From: Mycobacterium colombiense | GTDB lineage: Bacteria > Actinomycetota > Actinomycetes > Mycobacteriales > Mycobacteriaceae | Direction: 5' to 3' | DNA length: 64,000 bases | Assembly (NCBI RefSeq): GCF_003284935.1 | Contig: NZ_QMEV01000002.1 | Coordinates: 124,001 to 188,000, forward strand | Part shown: positions 8,125 to 16,512 of the stretch, piece by piece | Layout: the number at the start of each line of letters is the position of its first letter | Numbering within the stretch: position 1 is the first letter of the stretch | Program-made: the position numbers and the translations under genes | The notes under the pieces: generated by a model | Databases searched by the model: none | What the model saw: the letters and a program-made list of their open reading frames with translations, nothing else | What the model was told of the DNA's origin: nothing

Positions 8125-9387
8125 ATGAAGGTCGACGACCTGATTTTGGTGAGCATCGACGACCACGTGGTCGAGCCGCCGGACATGTTCCTGCGGCACG
8201 TGCCCGCCAAATACCGGGACGAGGCACCCATCGTCGTCACCGACGACAAGGGCGTCGACCAGTGGATGTACCAGGGCAGGCCGCAGGGCGTCAGCGGGCT
8301 GAACGCGGTGGTGTCCTGGCCGGCCGAGGAGTGGGGCCGCGATCCCGCCGGCTTCGCCGAGATGCGCCCCGGCGTCTACGACGTCCACGAACGCGTCCGC
8401 GACATGAACCGCAACGGCATCCTCGCGTCGATGTGCTTCCCGACGTTCACCGGCTTTTCGGCCCGCCACCTCAACATGACCCGCGAGGATGTCACCCTGG
8501 TGATGGTGTCGGCCTACAACGACTGGCACATCGACGAGTGGGCCGGTTCGTATCCGGACCGGTTCATCCCGATCGCGATCCTGCCGACCTGGACTCCCGA
8601 GGGGATGTGCGCCGAGATCCGCCGCGTCGCGGCGAAGGGGTGCCGCGCGGTCACCATGCCGGAATTGCCGCACCTGGAAGGACTTCCGAGCTACCACGAC
8701 GAGGACTACTGGGGTCCGGTGTTTCGCACGCTGTCGGAGGAGAACGTGGTGATGTGCCTGCACATCGGCACCGGCTTCGGGGCGATCAGCATGGCACCCA
8801 ACGCGCCGATCGACAACCTGATCATCTTGGCCACCCAGGTCTCGGCGATGTGCGCGCAAGACCTGTTGTGGGGCCCGGCCATGCGCAACTATCCCGACCT
8901 GAAATTCGCCTTCTCCGAAGGCGGTATCGGCTGGATCCCGTTCTATTTGGATCGCAGCGATCGGCACTACACCAACCAGAAATGGTTGCGCCGCGACTTC
9001 GGCTCTCAGCTGCCCAGCGAGGTGTTCCGCGAGCACTCGCTGGCCTGTTACGTCACCGACAAGACGTCGCTGAAGCTGCGCCACGAGATCGGCATCGACA
9101 TCATCGCCTGGGAGTGCGACTACCCGCACTCGGACTGCTTTTGGCCGGACGCGCCCGAGCAGGTGCTGGCCGAGCTCGATGCAGCAGGCGCCGACGACAC
9201 CGACATCAACAAGATCACCTGGGGCAACGCCTGCCGGTTCTTCGGCTGGGACCCGTTCGCCCGGACTCCGCGCGAACAGGCGACCGTAAAAGCGTTGCGC
9301 GCCAAGGCGAGTGACGTGGACGTGTCGATCCGGTCGCGAGCCGAGTGGGCGCGCCGCTACCAGGAAAGGCAGCTGGCGACGCCTTAA
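8125..9387 (+). CDS. Amidohydrolase-2 family protein (ACMSD-like)
   Basis: This 420-residue protein starts with SIDDHVVEP, the D-x-H metal-binding strand of the amidohydrolase-2 family. Later metal or catalytic residues are in the HIGTGFG block and the ECDYPHSD block. Relatives include 2-amino-3-carboxymuconate semialdehyde decarboxylase and gamma-resorcylate decarboxylase, so non-oxidative decarboxylation or ring hydrolysis is plausible. The ATG at 8125 has a GAGAGGA ribosome site. It ends the ferredoxin operon, and a strong hairpin follows at 9397-9445. Confidence 0.9.
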   Translation: MKVDDLILVSIDDHVVEPPDMFLRHVPAKYRDEAPIVVTDDKGVDQWMYQGRPQGVSGLNAVVSWPAEEWGRDPAGFAEMRPGVYDVHERVRDMNRNGILASMCFPTFTGFSARHLNMTREDVTLVMVSAYNDWHIDEWAGSYPDRFIPIAILPTWTPEGMCAEIRRVAAKGCRAVTMPELPHLEGLPSYHDEDYWGPVFRTLSEENVVMCLHIGTGFGAISMAPNAPIDNLIILATQVSAMCAQDLLWGPAMRNYPDLKFAFSEGGIGWIPFYLDRSDRHYTNQKWLRRDFGSQLPSEVFREHSLACYVTDKTSLKLRHEIGIDIIAWECDYPHSDCFWPDAPEQVLAELDAAGADDTDINKITWGNACRFFGWDPFARTPREQATVKALRAKASDVDVSIRSRAEWARRYQERQLATP

Positions 9388-9396
9388 CGCGTCGAA

Positions 9397-9445
9397 CGTG
9401 ACGGTGCAGTCACGTTCGCGGGTCGAGTGTGACTGCACCGTCACG
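9397..9445. terminator. Long stem-loop after the amidohydrolase gene
   Basis: Perfect 17-nt arms (9397-9413 and 9429-9445, left arm CGTGACGGTGCAGTCAC) flank a 15-nt loop, 9 bp after the stop codon. There is no T-tract, which is common for mycobacterial hairpin terminators. It sits between convergent units, so it may work in both directions. Confidence 0.6.
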
Positions 9446-9468
9446 CTCGGCCAAGGGGCGCAGTCGGG

Positions 9469-9626
9469 TTACACGGCCGAGTGTTTGTGGGACGCCGGAG
9501 CCAGCTCTTCGAATTGGTCGATGCCCGCGCAGAATTCACCGCCGATGGCGGGTAGTAGCACGACGTGGTCGGCGCCTGCCTCCAGATGCTCGCTCACCTT
9601 GGCCGCGATGCGGGCCGAATCAGCTC
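9469..9626 (-). pseudogene. C-terminal remnant of an LLM-class F420-dependent oxidoreductase
   Basis: Read on the minus strand from 9626 to the TAA at 9469-9471, about 51 codons stay open and encode a typical C-terminus of the F420 luciferase-like family: ADSARIAAKVSEHLEAG, GADHVVLLPAIGGEF, IDQFEELAPA. There is no start codon; homology stops exactly where the stop codon of the neighbouring epimerase gene begins. The rest of the gene seems to have been deleted or replaced by the epimerase/LysR pair. Confidence 0.72.
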
Positions 9627-10518
9627 ACTCGCCGAAGTAATGGCCGGCATCGAGATCCTCGAGCAGCCCCGGTCCTTCCGGGTGCCAGTCGAGGATTTTC
9701 TGTGTCAAGGCATTCGACGTCGGGTTGTCCAGTGACGCGAAGAGCGCGAGAAAGCCGAAGTGGCCCGCATGTTCGGCGGCGATGCTGGATGTCGGCACGT
9801 GTAGGTGACGACCGATGACGGCGGCGATGTCCCGAAACGGCACCCCCTCATCGGCGACGCCGTGCAAACGCGTTCCGGCGGGCGCATTTTCGAGCGCCAG
9901 CCGGTACAAGCGTGCGGCGTCGAGCGTGTGCACCCCGGGCCAGCGGTTGACGCCATCACCGAGGTAGCCGGACACGCCGGTATCGCGGGCGACGTTGATC
10001 AGGTGGTGGGCGAAGCCGTGGTGGTCCAGGTCGCTGTGCACCAGCGGCGCGAGGCGGACCACCGACGACCGCACCCCGCGCTCGGCGAGCGCGATCACCG
10101 CGTTCTCGGAGTCGACCCGCGGGCCGCCGGCCACCGTGTCCTGTTCGGTCGCGACACCGCCCCCACCCAGCAGCGAAAGCAGCAGCGTGCCCGACGTGCT
10201 GACGAATGGCCGATCGGAACCGACGAGCGCTTCCCCGATGGCGCGGACAGCGCGCAGGTCGGTCTCGGCCGCCCCGGCGAAGTCGTCGAAGTCATGCTTG
10301 AAGGCGAGGTGGATAACACCGTCGGACGCCGCCGCCGCTTCGCGCAGGCCGTCGAGGTCGTCGAGGTCACCGCGCCGGGGCGTCGCCCCCGCGGCTTTCA
10401 GGGCGGCGGCCCCCGCGTCCGACCGCGCCAAGCCGGTGACCTGGTGCCCGGCGTCGATGAGTTCGGCGACGACGACGGAGCCGATGTGCCCGGTCGCGCC
10501 CGTGACAAAGACGTGCAT
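9625..10518 (-). CDS. NAD(P)-dependent epimerase/dehydratase-like SDR protein
   Basis: The 297-residue protein begins with MHVFVTGATGHIGSVVV, the extended-SDR GxxGxxG nucleotide-binding motif, and continues with DLDDLDG and the STSGTLLL strand. The usual YxxxK is not intact: the region reads GGPRVDSENAVIAL, so this is probably an atypical NmrA/epimerase-like reductase. It is divergent from a LysR gene whose promoter holds a small palindrome, the usual arrangement for a LysR target. Its C-terminus abuts a truncated F420-oxidoreductase remnant. Confidence 0.88.
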   Translation of the reverse strand: MHVFVTGATGHIGSVVVAELIDAGHQVTGLARSDAGAAALKAAGATPRRGDLDDLDGLREAAAASDGVIHLAFKHDFDDFAGAAETDLRAVRAIGEALVGSDRPFVSTSGTLLLSLLGGGGVATEQDTVAGGPRVDSENAVIALAERGVRSSVVRLAPLVHSDLDHHGFAHHLINVARDTGVSGYLGDGVNRWPGVHTLDAARLYRLALENAPAGTRLHGVADEGVPFRDIAAVIGRHLHVPTSSIAAEHAGHFGFLALFASLDNPTSNALTQKILDWHPEGPGLLEDLDAGHYFGE

Positions 10519-10663
10519 GAAAGTTCCCTTCTTGTCGCCTGGGACGTATGCCTCAAGTCAAGGGCGGCGCGCGAGCCGTGTCCAAGTCCTGTTTCATATG
10601 GCGCGATGCAATCCAGGCATCACAGCAGCTCGTGGGCGCTTTTATGGCATGTAGCGGGTCGGA

Positions 10664-10677
10664 CAGTGTTTACACTG
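10664..10677. promoter_or_regulatory. Candidate LysR box between epimerase and LysR genes
   Basis: CAGTGT-TT-ACACTG is a perfect palindrome ending 5 bp before the LysR ATG, inside the divergent region. It fits an autoregulatory site. The interval is 164 bp and has no other clear repeat. Confidence 0.45.
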
Positions 10678-10682
10678 AACGC

Positions 10683-11597
10683 ATGACGGACTCGGCATCC
10701 ACGGTTGTCGATCTCGACCTGCGGCTGGTCGGGTACTTCGTCGTCGTCGCCGAGCACCGGCACTTCGGCCGGGCCGCCTCAGCGCTGCGCGTCGCGCAGC
10801 CGTCGTTGAGCCGCCAGATCCGCAGGCTCGAGCAACAACTCGGCGTCCGCCTGTTCGACCGCACCCCACAGGGCACCCGGCTCACGGAGGCGGGCGAGGT
10901 GTTCCTGCCCCGGGCCAAGGCGCTGCTGCGTTCGGCCGCCCAAGCCACCGCGCAGGCGCGAGCGGCCGCGCAGCCGAGCCGGATCACCATCGGGTACACG
11001 ACGGGAATGATCGTCACCCCCGCGGTGCGAGAGATGCGCCGCGAGCATCCCGAAGCCGATATTCAAGTCACGCATTTGGATTGGGACCAGGCGCTCGATG
11101 CGTTGCTCGGCCATCGGGTGGACGCGGTGGTGACCCGGCTGCCGTTTCCGACCGAGGGGCTGCACGTGACGATCCTGTACGACGAACCGCGCGTGCTGGC
11201 GATACCGGTCGACCATCGCCTGGCCGGCCGGGAATCGGTCACGCTCGACGACATCGCCGACGAACCCATGCCCCGGGTGCGGCATTCAGATCCGGCCTGG
11301 AGCGCCTTCTGGCGCATCGATCCGCGACCCGACGGTCGGCGGGCACCCGATGGCCCGTTCATCGATGCGCTCGAGGACAAGTTCGAACTCATCGCCTCGG
11401 GGCAAGCGGTGGCCATCACGGCGGGCGTGCACGGCAACGGTGTGCGGCCGGATATCACCACGGTCCCGTTGGAAGGGGTCGAACCGAGCCACGTCGTATT
11501 GGCTTGTCGCGCTGGGGATCGCAGCCGTCTGGTGGGGGCGTTCCGGAAGCTTGCCGAGGCTCACCTCACCGGGCCCGGTGGCGGACGCCCAACGTGA
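10683..11597 (+). CDS. LysR family transcriptional regulator
   Basis: The N-terminus holds the LysR helix-turn-helix: DLRLVGYFVVVAEHRHFGRA, SALRVAQPSLSRQIRRLE and LFDRTPQGTRLTEAG. The remaining ~210 residues form the periplasmic-binding-like effector domain (ITIGYTTGM onward). The ATG at 10683 gives 304 residues, the family length. It should bind an effector acid and regulate the divergent epimerase gene and itself. Nothing shows whether it also governs the flanking CoA-thioester clusters. Confidence 0.93.
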   Translation: MTDSASTVVDLDLRLVGYFVVVAEHRHFGRAASALRVAQPSLSRQIRRLEQQLGVRLFDRTPQGTRLTEAGEVFLPRAKALLRSAAQATAQARAAAQPSRITIGYTTGMIVTPAVREMRREHPEADIQVTHLDWDQALDALLGHRVDAVVTRLPFPTEGLHVTILYDEPRVLAIPVDHRLAGRESVTLDDIADEPMPRVRHSDPAWSAFWRIDPRPDGRRAPDGPFIDALEDKFELIASGQAVAITAGVHGNGVRPDITTVPLEGVEPSHVVLACRAGDRSRLVGAFRKLAEAHLTGPGGGRPT

Positions 11598-11634
11598 AAC
11601 GTGCTTCACATTCGAAGCTCGACGGCAGGCGTGC

Positions 11635-12672
11635 CTACTGGCGAAGCTCGGGCGGGGGCCGGTACTCGGGCTCATAGCCGGAGACGTGGATCGGGGTTCC
11701 CACCAACCGGAACTCGCCCGCCGTGACGATCACTTCGGGGGTGGCCTCGAGCGCCTCGGGCAGGGTACGGACGGCCGCCGCGGGAACCCCCAGCGGACGC
11801 AGCCGCCGCTCCCAGCCCGCGGCGCTGTCGGTGGCCAGCATCGCCGTGACGACCGCGAGCACTTCGTCGCGGCGCGCGACGCGCTCGGCCATCGTTTCGA
11901 ACCCCCCGATACCCGCTTCCGCGGCGAACGACTTCCAGAAGCCGTCGTGGGTGATGAACAGCGCCAAATACCCGTCCGCCGTCGGGAAGAGCTGCGCCGG
12001 AACGTAATAGGAGTGCGCCCCGTGCGGACGGCGCTGCGGCTCCACGCCACCGTTGAGATAGGCCGACGCGTGATAGTTCAGCTGGGACAGCATGACGTCA
12101 CGCAGCGACACATCCACCTGGCCGCCGGTGCCGGAGATGATCTTGGCCAACAGCCCCAGCGCCGCCGTCATTCCGGTGGAGTTGTCGGCCGAGGAATAGC
12201 CGGGCAGCGTCGGCGGACCGTCGGGGTCGCCGGTCAGCGCGGCGGTGCCCACGCCCGCCTGGACCACGTAATCGAACGCCGGATCGTCGCCGCCGTACAG
12301 GCCGAAGCCGGTGATCGCCACGCAGACGATCCGCTCGTTGTGCCGCCGCAGCGTGTCATACGTCAAGCCCAGCCGCCGGATGGCCGAGGGTTTCAGGTTC
12401 ACCAGCAGCGCGTCCGATTCGGCGACCAGTTCGCCCAGCCGTTGTTGTCCCGCATCGGAATTCAGGTCCAGCGTGATGCTGGATTTGTTGCGATTGAGGC
12501 TGGCGAAATAGGTGGCGCCGACGCTGCGGGAGATCTCGCCGCCGGCGGGTTCGATCTTGGTGACCGCGGCGCCGAGATCGGCGAGCAGCATGGTCGCGTA
12601 CGGGCCCGCCAGCATGGTGCCGACCTCGAGGATGCGGATTCCCGCCAGCGGCCCGGTGGCGTTGGGGGTCAA
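11635..12672 (-). CDS. CaiB/BaiF CoA-transferase family protein (class III)
   Basis: The 345-residue protein has the family N-terminus PLAGIRILEVGTMLAGPYATMLLADLGA, with KIEPAGG and the FASLNRNKSSITLDL block. The catalytic Asp is expected near YSSADNSTG. It transfers CoA between acids, or acts in racemase-type relatives. It overlaps the F420 oxidoreductase gene by 4 bp (ATGA) and ends the mutase operon, so it may load or unload CoA from the mutase substrate. It is slightly shorter than many family members (about 390) but looks complete at both ends. Confidence 0.9.
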   Translation of the reverse strand: MTPNATGPLAGIRILEVGTMLAGPYATMLLADLGAAVTKIEPAGGEISRSVGATYFASLNRNKSSITLDLNSDAGQQRLGELVAESDALLVNLKPSAIRRLGLTYDTLRRHNERIVCVAITGFGLYGGDDPAFDYVVQAGVGTAALTGDPDGPPTLPGYSSADNSTGMTAALGLLAKIISGTGGQVDVSLRDVMLSQLNYHASAYLNGGVEPQRRPHGAHSYYVPAQLFPTADGYLALFITHDGFWKSFAAEAGIGGFETMAERVARRDEVLAVVTAMLATDSAAGWERRLRPLGVPAAAVRTLPEALEATPEVIVTAGEFRLVGTPIHVSGYEPEYRPPPELRQ

Positions 12673-13625
12673 CGCAATTCCGCGGCGAGTGAAGCGATCA
12701 TTTCACGGGTGCGGCGTTTGGAGGCGACCAGCTCGTCGCGGTTGTCGCCGATCGGCAACAGACGCACCGACAGATCCGTCACGCCGGCCTCGGCGAACCG
12801 GCGCATCCGGGCCAGGATGGCGTCCTCGTCGCCGGCGGCGCACAGGTCGCCGACATCGCGGGCATCGCCGCGGTCGAGCAGGCGCTGATAGTTCGGCGAC
12901 ACCTCGGCCTCGCCGAGGATACGGTTGGCCCGCTCCTTGGCCTCGTCGACTTGCCCCGGCGCACAAAGGCATACGGGTATGCCGGCGACGATCCGCGGCG
13001 CGGGCCGCCCGGCGTCGGCGGCGGCCTTGGTGATCTTGGGTGCGATGTGGTCGCCGATCGCACGCTCGTCGGCCATCCACAGCACGGTACCGTCGGCGAG
13101 CTCACCGGCGATCTGCAGCATCACCGGCCCCAGCGCGGCGACCAGCACCGGCATCGGGCTGTCGGCGCCGATCGCCAGCGGGTTGTGCACGGTGAACGAA
13201 TCATTCTCGACGTCAACCGATCCCGGACCGGCGACGGCGGCGTTGAGCACCTGCAGGTAGTCACGGGTGTGGGCGGCAGGCTTCTCGTACGGCAGGCCCA
13301 GCATGTCGCGGATGATCCAGTGGTGCGACGGCCCGACGCCCAAAGCCAGCCGGCCGCCGGCCACCGCGTGCGTCGAGAGGGCTTGGCGGGCAAGGGCGAT
13401 GGGGTGCTGGGCCTGTAGCGGCACCACGGCGGTGCCCAGCTCGATGCGCGAAGTGTGCGCGGCCATCAGCGACACCATGGTCAGGCAGTCGAAGTCGTTG
13501 GGCACCTGCGGCATCCACGCGGTGTCCAGGCCCGCGGACTCGGCCCATTCGATATCGGAGACCAGTTTGTCCACCTTGCGGGCCATATCGCCACGCTCGG
13601 CGCCGATCATCACTCCGACGCGCAC
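12669..13625 (-). CDS. LLM-class F420-dependent oxidoreductase
   Basis: The 318-residue protein starts MRVGVMIGAERGDMARK and has the luciferase-like TIM-barrel signatures ESAGLDTAWMPQ, ELGTAVVPLQAQHP, and GRLALGVGPSHHWI with the F420-binding loop. It should oxidise or reduce an alcohol, imine or enoyl compound with coenzyme F420. It overlaps the B12-binding subunit gene by 16 bp and the CoA-transferase gene by 4 bp, so translation is probably coupled across the operon. Confidence 0.92.
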   Translation of the reverse strand: MRVGVMIGAERGDMARKVDKLVSDIEWAESAGLDTAWMPQVPNDFDCLTMVSLMAAHTSRIELGTAVVPLQAQHPIALARQALSTHAVAGGRLALGVGPSHHWIIRDMLGLPYEKPAAHTRDYLQVLNAAVAGPGSVDVENDSFTVHNPLAIGADSPMPVLVAALGPVMLQIAGELADGTVLWMADERAIGDHIAPKITKAAADAGRPAPRIVAGIPVCLCAPGQVDEAKERANRILGEAEVSPNYQRLLDRGDARDVGDLCAAGDEDAILARMRRFAEAGVTDLSVRLLPIGDNRDELVASKRRTREMIASLAAELR

Positions 13626-14035
13626 GGTTCCTCCAGGGCTGGTTCGGGGGTGCCGGTCAGTTTACGGATCTCGCGGACCAGGTCCTCCAGGGGCGTCCCG
13701 GTGGGGAATACCGCTGCGGCACCGGCGGATAGCAGCTTGGGTACGTCCGCATGCGGGATCGTCCCGCCGACGACGACGGCGATGTCGGCGGCATCGGCCG
13801 CACGCAGGGCTTCGATGGTGCGGGCGGTCAGCGCAAGGTGCGCACCGGACAGGATGCTCAGGCCGACGACGGCGACGTCTTCCTGCACGGCGATGGACGC
13901 GATGTCTTCGATGCGCTGCCGGATGCCGGTGTAGATGACCTCGAAGCCCGCGTCGCGCAGGGTGCGCGCGACGATCTTGGCGCCGCGGTCGTGCCCATCC
14001 AGGCCGGGCTTGGCGACGAGGATGCGGGCCGTCAT
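13610..14035 (-). CDS. Cobalamin-binding small subunit of acyl-CoA mutase
   Basis: This 141-residue protein is a stand-alone B12-binding domain. ILVAKPGLDGHDRGAKIVA contains the D-x-H-x-x-G motif whose His (residue 15) coordinates cobalt; the SILSG and GGTIPHAD loops that hold the nucleotide tail follow. The stop of the large-subunit gene touches its ATG, so the two form a split mutase like IcmAB or HcmAB. It ends with an acidic tail. Confidence 0.94.
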   Translation of the reverse strand: MTARILVAKPGLDGHDRGAKIVARTLRDAGFEVIYTGIRQRIEDIASIAVQEDVAVVGLSILSGAHLALTARTIEALRAADAADIAVVVGGTIPHADVPKLLSAGAAAVFPTGTPLEDLVREIRKLTGTPEPALEEPCASE

Positions 14036-15613
14036 CTAAAACACCACCGGTTGCTGGAATTCGCCCCAGACCGCCTTGAGCGCGGACACCATCTCCCCGA
14101 CCGTGCAGTACGCATTGGCGCAGTCGATCAGCTTGTGCATGAGGTTGTCGTCTCCCTCGGCCGACTGCGACAACGCGGCCAGCGTGGATTTCACTGCGGC
14201 CGAATCCCTTTCGGCCTTGACCTTGGACAGTCGCTTGAGTTGCAGGTCGCGACCCTCGGCGTCGAGTTCATAGGTGACGACGTCGTGCGCGGGCTCCTCG
14301 GTCACGAACCGGTTGACCCCGACGACCGGTCGGGTGCCGGCTTCGACGTCCTGGTGCAGCTTAAAGGCCTCGTCGGCGATGAGGCCCTGCAGGTACCCGT
14401 CTTCAATGGCCTGGACCATGCCGCCGTGCCGCTCGAGGTCGGACATGATCTCGATGATGCGCTCCTCGGTGGCGTCGGTCAGCGCCTCGACGAAGTAGGA
14501 GCCGCCCAACGGATCGGCGACGCTGGCCACCCCCGTCTCGTGCGCCAGGATCTGCTGGGTGCGCAGCGCCAGGGTGGTGGTTTCCTCGGTGGGCAGGGCG
14601 AACGGCTCGTCCCAGGCCGCGGTGAACATCGACTGCACGCCGCCCAGCACCGCGGCCATCGCCTCGTAGGCCACCCGCACGATGTTGTTGTGGGCCTGCG
14701 GCGCGTACAGCGAGGCGCCGCCGCAGACGCAGCCGAAGCGGAACATCGCCGCCTTGGCCGTCGTCGCCCCGTAGCGCTCCTGCACGATGGTCGCCCAACG
14801 CCGCCGCCCCGCACGGTATTTGGCGATCTCCTCGAAGAAGTCGCCGTGGGTGTAGAAGAAGAACGAGATCTGCGGCGCGAACTGGTCGATGGTCATGCGC
14901 CCGCGCTCGACCACGGTGTCGCAATAGGTCACCCCGTCGGCCAGGGTGAACGCCATCTCCTGCACCGCGTTGGCCCCGGCGTCGCGGAAGTGCGCCCCTG
15001 CCACCGAGATCGCGTTGAACCGCGGCACCTCGGCCGCGCAGAACTCGATGGTGTCGGCGATCAGCCGCAGGGACGGCTCCGGCGGCCAGATCCACGTCCC
15101 GCGGGAGGCGTACTCCTTGAGGATGTCGTTCTGAATCGTCCCGGTGAGCGTGGCCCGCGGTATCCCTTTTTTCTCGGCGGCCGCGACGTAGAACGCCAGC
15201 AGGATCGCCGCCGTTCCGTTGATCGTCATGCTCGTGCTGAGCTTGTCCAACGGGATGCCGTCGAAGAGGATCTCGAAGTCGGCCAGCGTATCGACCGCGA
15301 CGCCCACGCGGCCGACCTCCTCGCCGAACTCGGGGTCGTCGGAGTCGTACCCACACTGGGTTGGCAAGTCGAGCGCCACCGACAGCCCCGTCCCGCCCTG
15401 CTCCAGCAGGTAGCGGTATCGGCGGTTGGATTCCTCGGCGGTGCCGAATCCCGAGTACTGGCGGAAGGTCCAGAGCTTGCCGCGGTAGCCGGACGCGAAG
15501 TTACCCCGGGTGAACGGGAACTCCCCGGGCTGCGGAGGCTCCGCGCCGACGTCCGCCGGCCCGTAGACGGGCTGCAGCGGGATACCGGACGGAGTGCGGG
15601 CCGTATTATCCAT
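14036..15613 (-). CDS. B12-dependent acyl-CoA mutase, large (substrate-binding) subunit
   Basis: The 525-residue TIM-barrel subunit follows methylmalonyl-CoA mutase throughout (FRQYSGFGTAEESN, DLPTQCGYDSDDPE, FAPQISFFFYTHGDFFEE, DPLGGSYFVE). With a constant offset of 36 to the Propionibacterium enzyme (remembered numbering), Tyr89, Arg207 and His244 fall on Tyr53, Arg171 and His208, while Tyr243 is Ala207. Keeping the Arg that binds the substrate carboxylate argues for a dicarboxylic acyl-CoA; the lost Tyr should enlarge the pocket. It is neither isobutyryl- nor 2-hydroxyisobutyryl-type by these positions. The ATG at 15613 starts MDNTARTPSG. First gene of the four-gene operon. Confidence 0.94.
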   Translation of the reverse strand: MDNTARTPSGIPLQPVYGPADVGAEPPQPGEFPFTRGNFASGYRGKLWTFRQYSGFGTAEESNRRYRYLLEQGGTGLSVALDLPTQCGYDSDDPEFGEEVGRVGVAVDTLADFEILFDGIPLDKLSTSMTINGTAAILLAFYVAAAEKKGIPRATLTGTIQNDILKEYASRGTWIWPPEPSLRLIADTIEFCAAEVPRFNAISVAGAHFRDAGANAVQEMAFTLADGVTYCDTVVERGRMTIDQFAPQISFFFYTHGDFFEEIAKYRAGRRRWATIVQERYGATTAKAAMFRFGCVCGGASLYAPQAHNNIVRVAYEAMAAVLGGVQSMFTAAWDEPFALPTEETTTLALRTQQILAHETGVASVADPLGGSYFVEALTDATEERIIEIMSDLERHGGMVQAIEDGYLQGLIADEAFKLHQDVEAGTRPVVGVNRFVTEEPAHDVVTYELDAEGRDLQLKRLSKVKAERDSAAVKSTLAALSQSAEGDDNLMHKLIDCANAYCTVGEMVSALKAVWGEFQQPVVF

Positions 15614-15683
15614 CGGTGAATAACGTACTTGCAAAAAAAGAGAATGCCAATACCATACGCTTGACCAGGCAAAAGGAGGCTCC

Positions 15684-16508
15684 ATGCCCAACGGTTCGCT
15701 CGTCGATCGCACCGTCGTCATCTCCGGTGGCAGCCGCGGTATCGGGCTGGCGATCGGCATCGGTGCGGCCCGGCAGGGCGCCAACGTGGTGCTCCTGGCC
15801 AAGACCGATACGCCGCATCCACGCCTGCCCGGAACGGTGCACACCGCCGCCGCCGAGGTCGAGGCCGCCGGCGGGAAGGCGCTGGCGGTGGTCGGGGATG
15901 TGCGCCGCGAAGAGGACGTGCAACGCGTGGTCGACGCGGCGGTGCAGCGCTTCGGCGGCGTCGACGTCTGCGTCAACAATGCCAGCGCCATCGCGGTGGA
16001 ACCGACCGCCACGTTGTCGGCCAAGAAGTACGACCTGATGCAGGAGATCAATTTGCGTGGCACCTTCCTGCTGACCAAGGCATGCGTGCCGCACTTCGAG
16101 AAGTCCGCGAACCCGCACGTGCTGACCATCTCGCCCCCGGTGAACATGAACCCGCGCTGGCTGGGCGCGCACCCGGCGTACACGCTGTCCAAGTACGGCA
16201 TGACGCTGCTGTCGCTGGGGTGGGCGGCGGAATTCGCCGACTCCGGGATCGGCGTGAATTGCCTGTGGCCGCAGACCTATATCGCGACGGCCGCGGTGGC
16301 GAACATGGCCGACGGGGACAAACTGGCCGAGTCGTCGCGCAGCCCGGAGATCATGGCCGACGCGGCCGTCGAGATCATCTCCCGTCCCAGCCGGGAGGCC
16401 ACCGGCAACTGCTACATCGACGCCGATGTCTTGCACTCTGCCGGGATCGCGGATCTGTCCCGATACGGCGGGGGCGACGAACCGATTCCGGACCTCTTCC
16501 TGGACTGA
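15684..16508 (+). CDS. SDR family oxidoreductase, HSDL2-like
   Basis: The 274-residue classical SDR has VVISGGSRGIGLAI (TGxxxGxG-type motif), NNASAI, and the catalytic YTLSKYG with Tyr and Lys. The segment LTISPPVNMNPRW is characteristic of the HSDL2-like short-chain dehydrogenases linked to fatty acid metabolism. The ribosome site AAAGGAGG precedes the ATG well. It is divergent from the mutase operon and separated from it by 70 bp holding a GAGAAT half-site. Likely a cytosolic NAD(P) enzyme on a hydroxyacyl intermediate. Confidence 0.9.
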   Translation: MPNGSLVDRTVVISGGSRGIGLAIGIGAARQGANVVLLAKTDTPHPRLPGTVHTAAAEVEAAGGKALAVVGDVRREEDVQRVVDAAVQRFGGVDVCVNNASAIAVEPTATLSAKKYDLMQEINLRGTFLLTKACVPHFEKSANPHVLTISPPVNMNPRWLGAHPAYTLSKYGMTLLSLGWAAEFADSGIGVNCLWPQTYIATAAVANMADGDKLAESSRSPEIMADAAVEIISRPSREATGNCYIDADVLHSAGIADLSRYGGGDEPIPDLFLD

Positions 16509-16512
16509 AACT

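Noticed and set aside
13751..15619. 622-codon open frame on the plus strand across the mutase genes
   Set aside because: It is opposite the split mutase with its clear motifs. Long antisense frames are normal in GC-rich DNA, and its product (very rich in Gly, Arg, Asp and Val) resembles no family.
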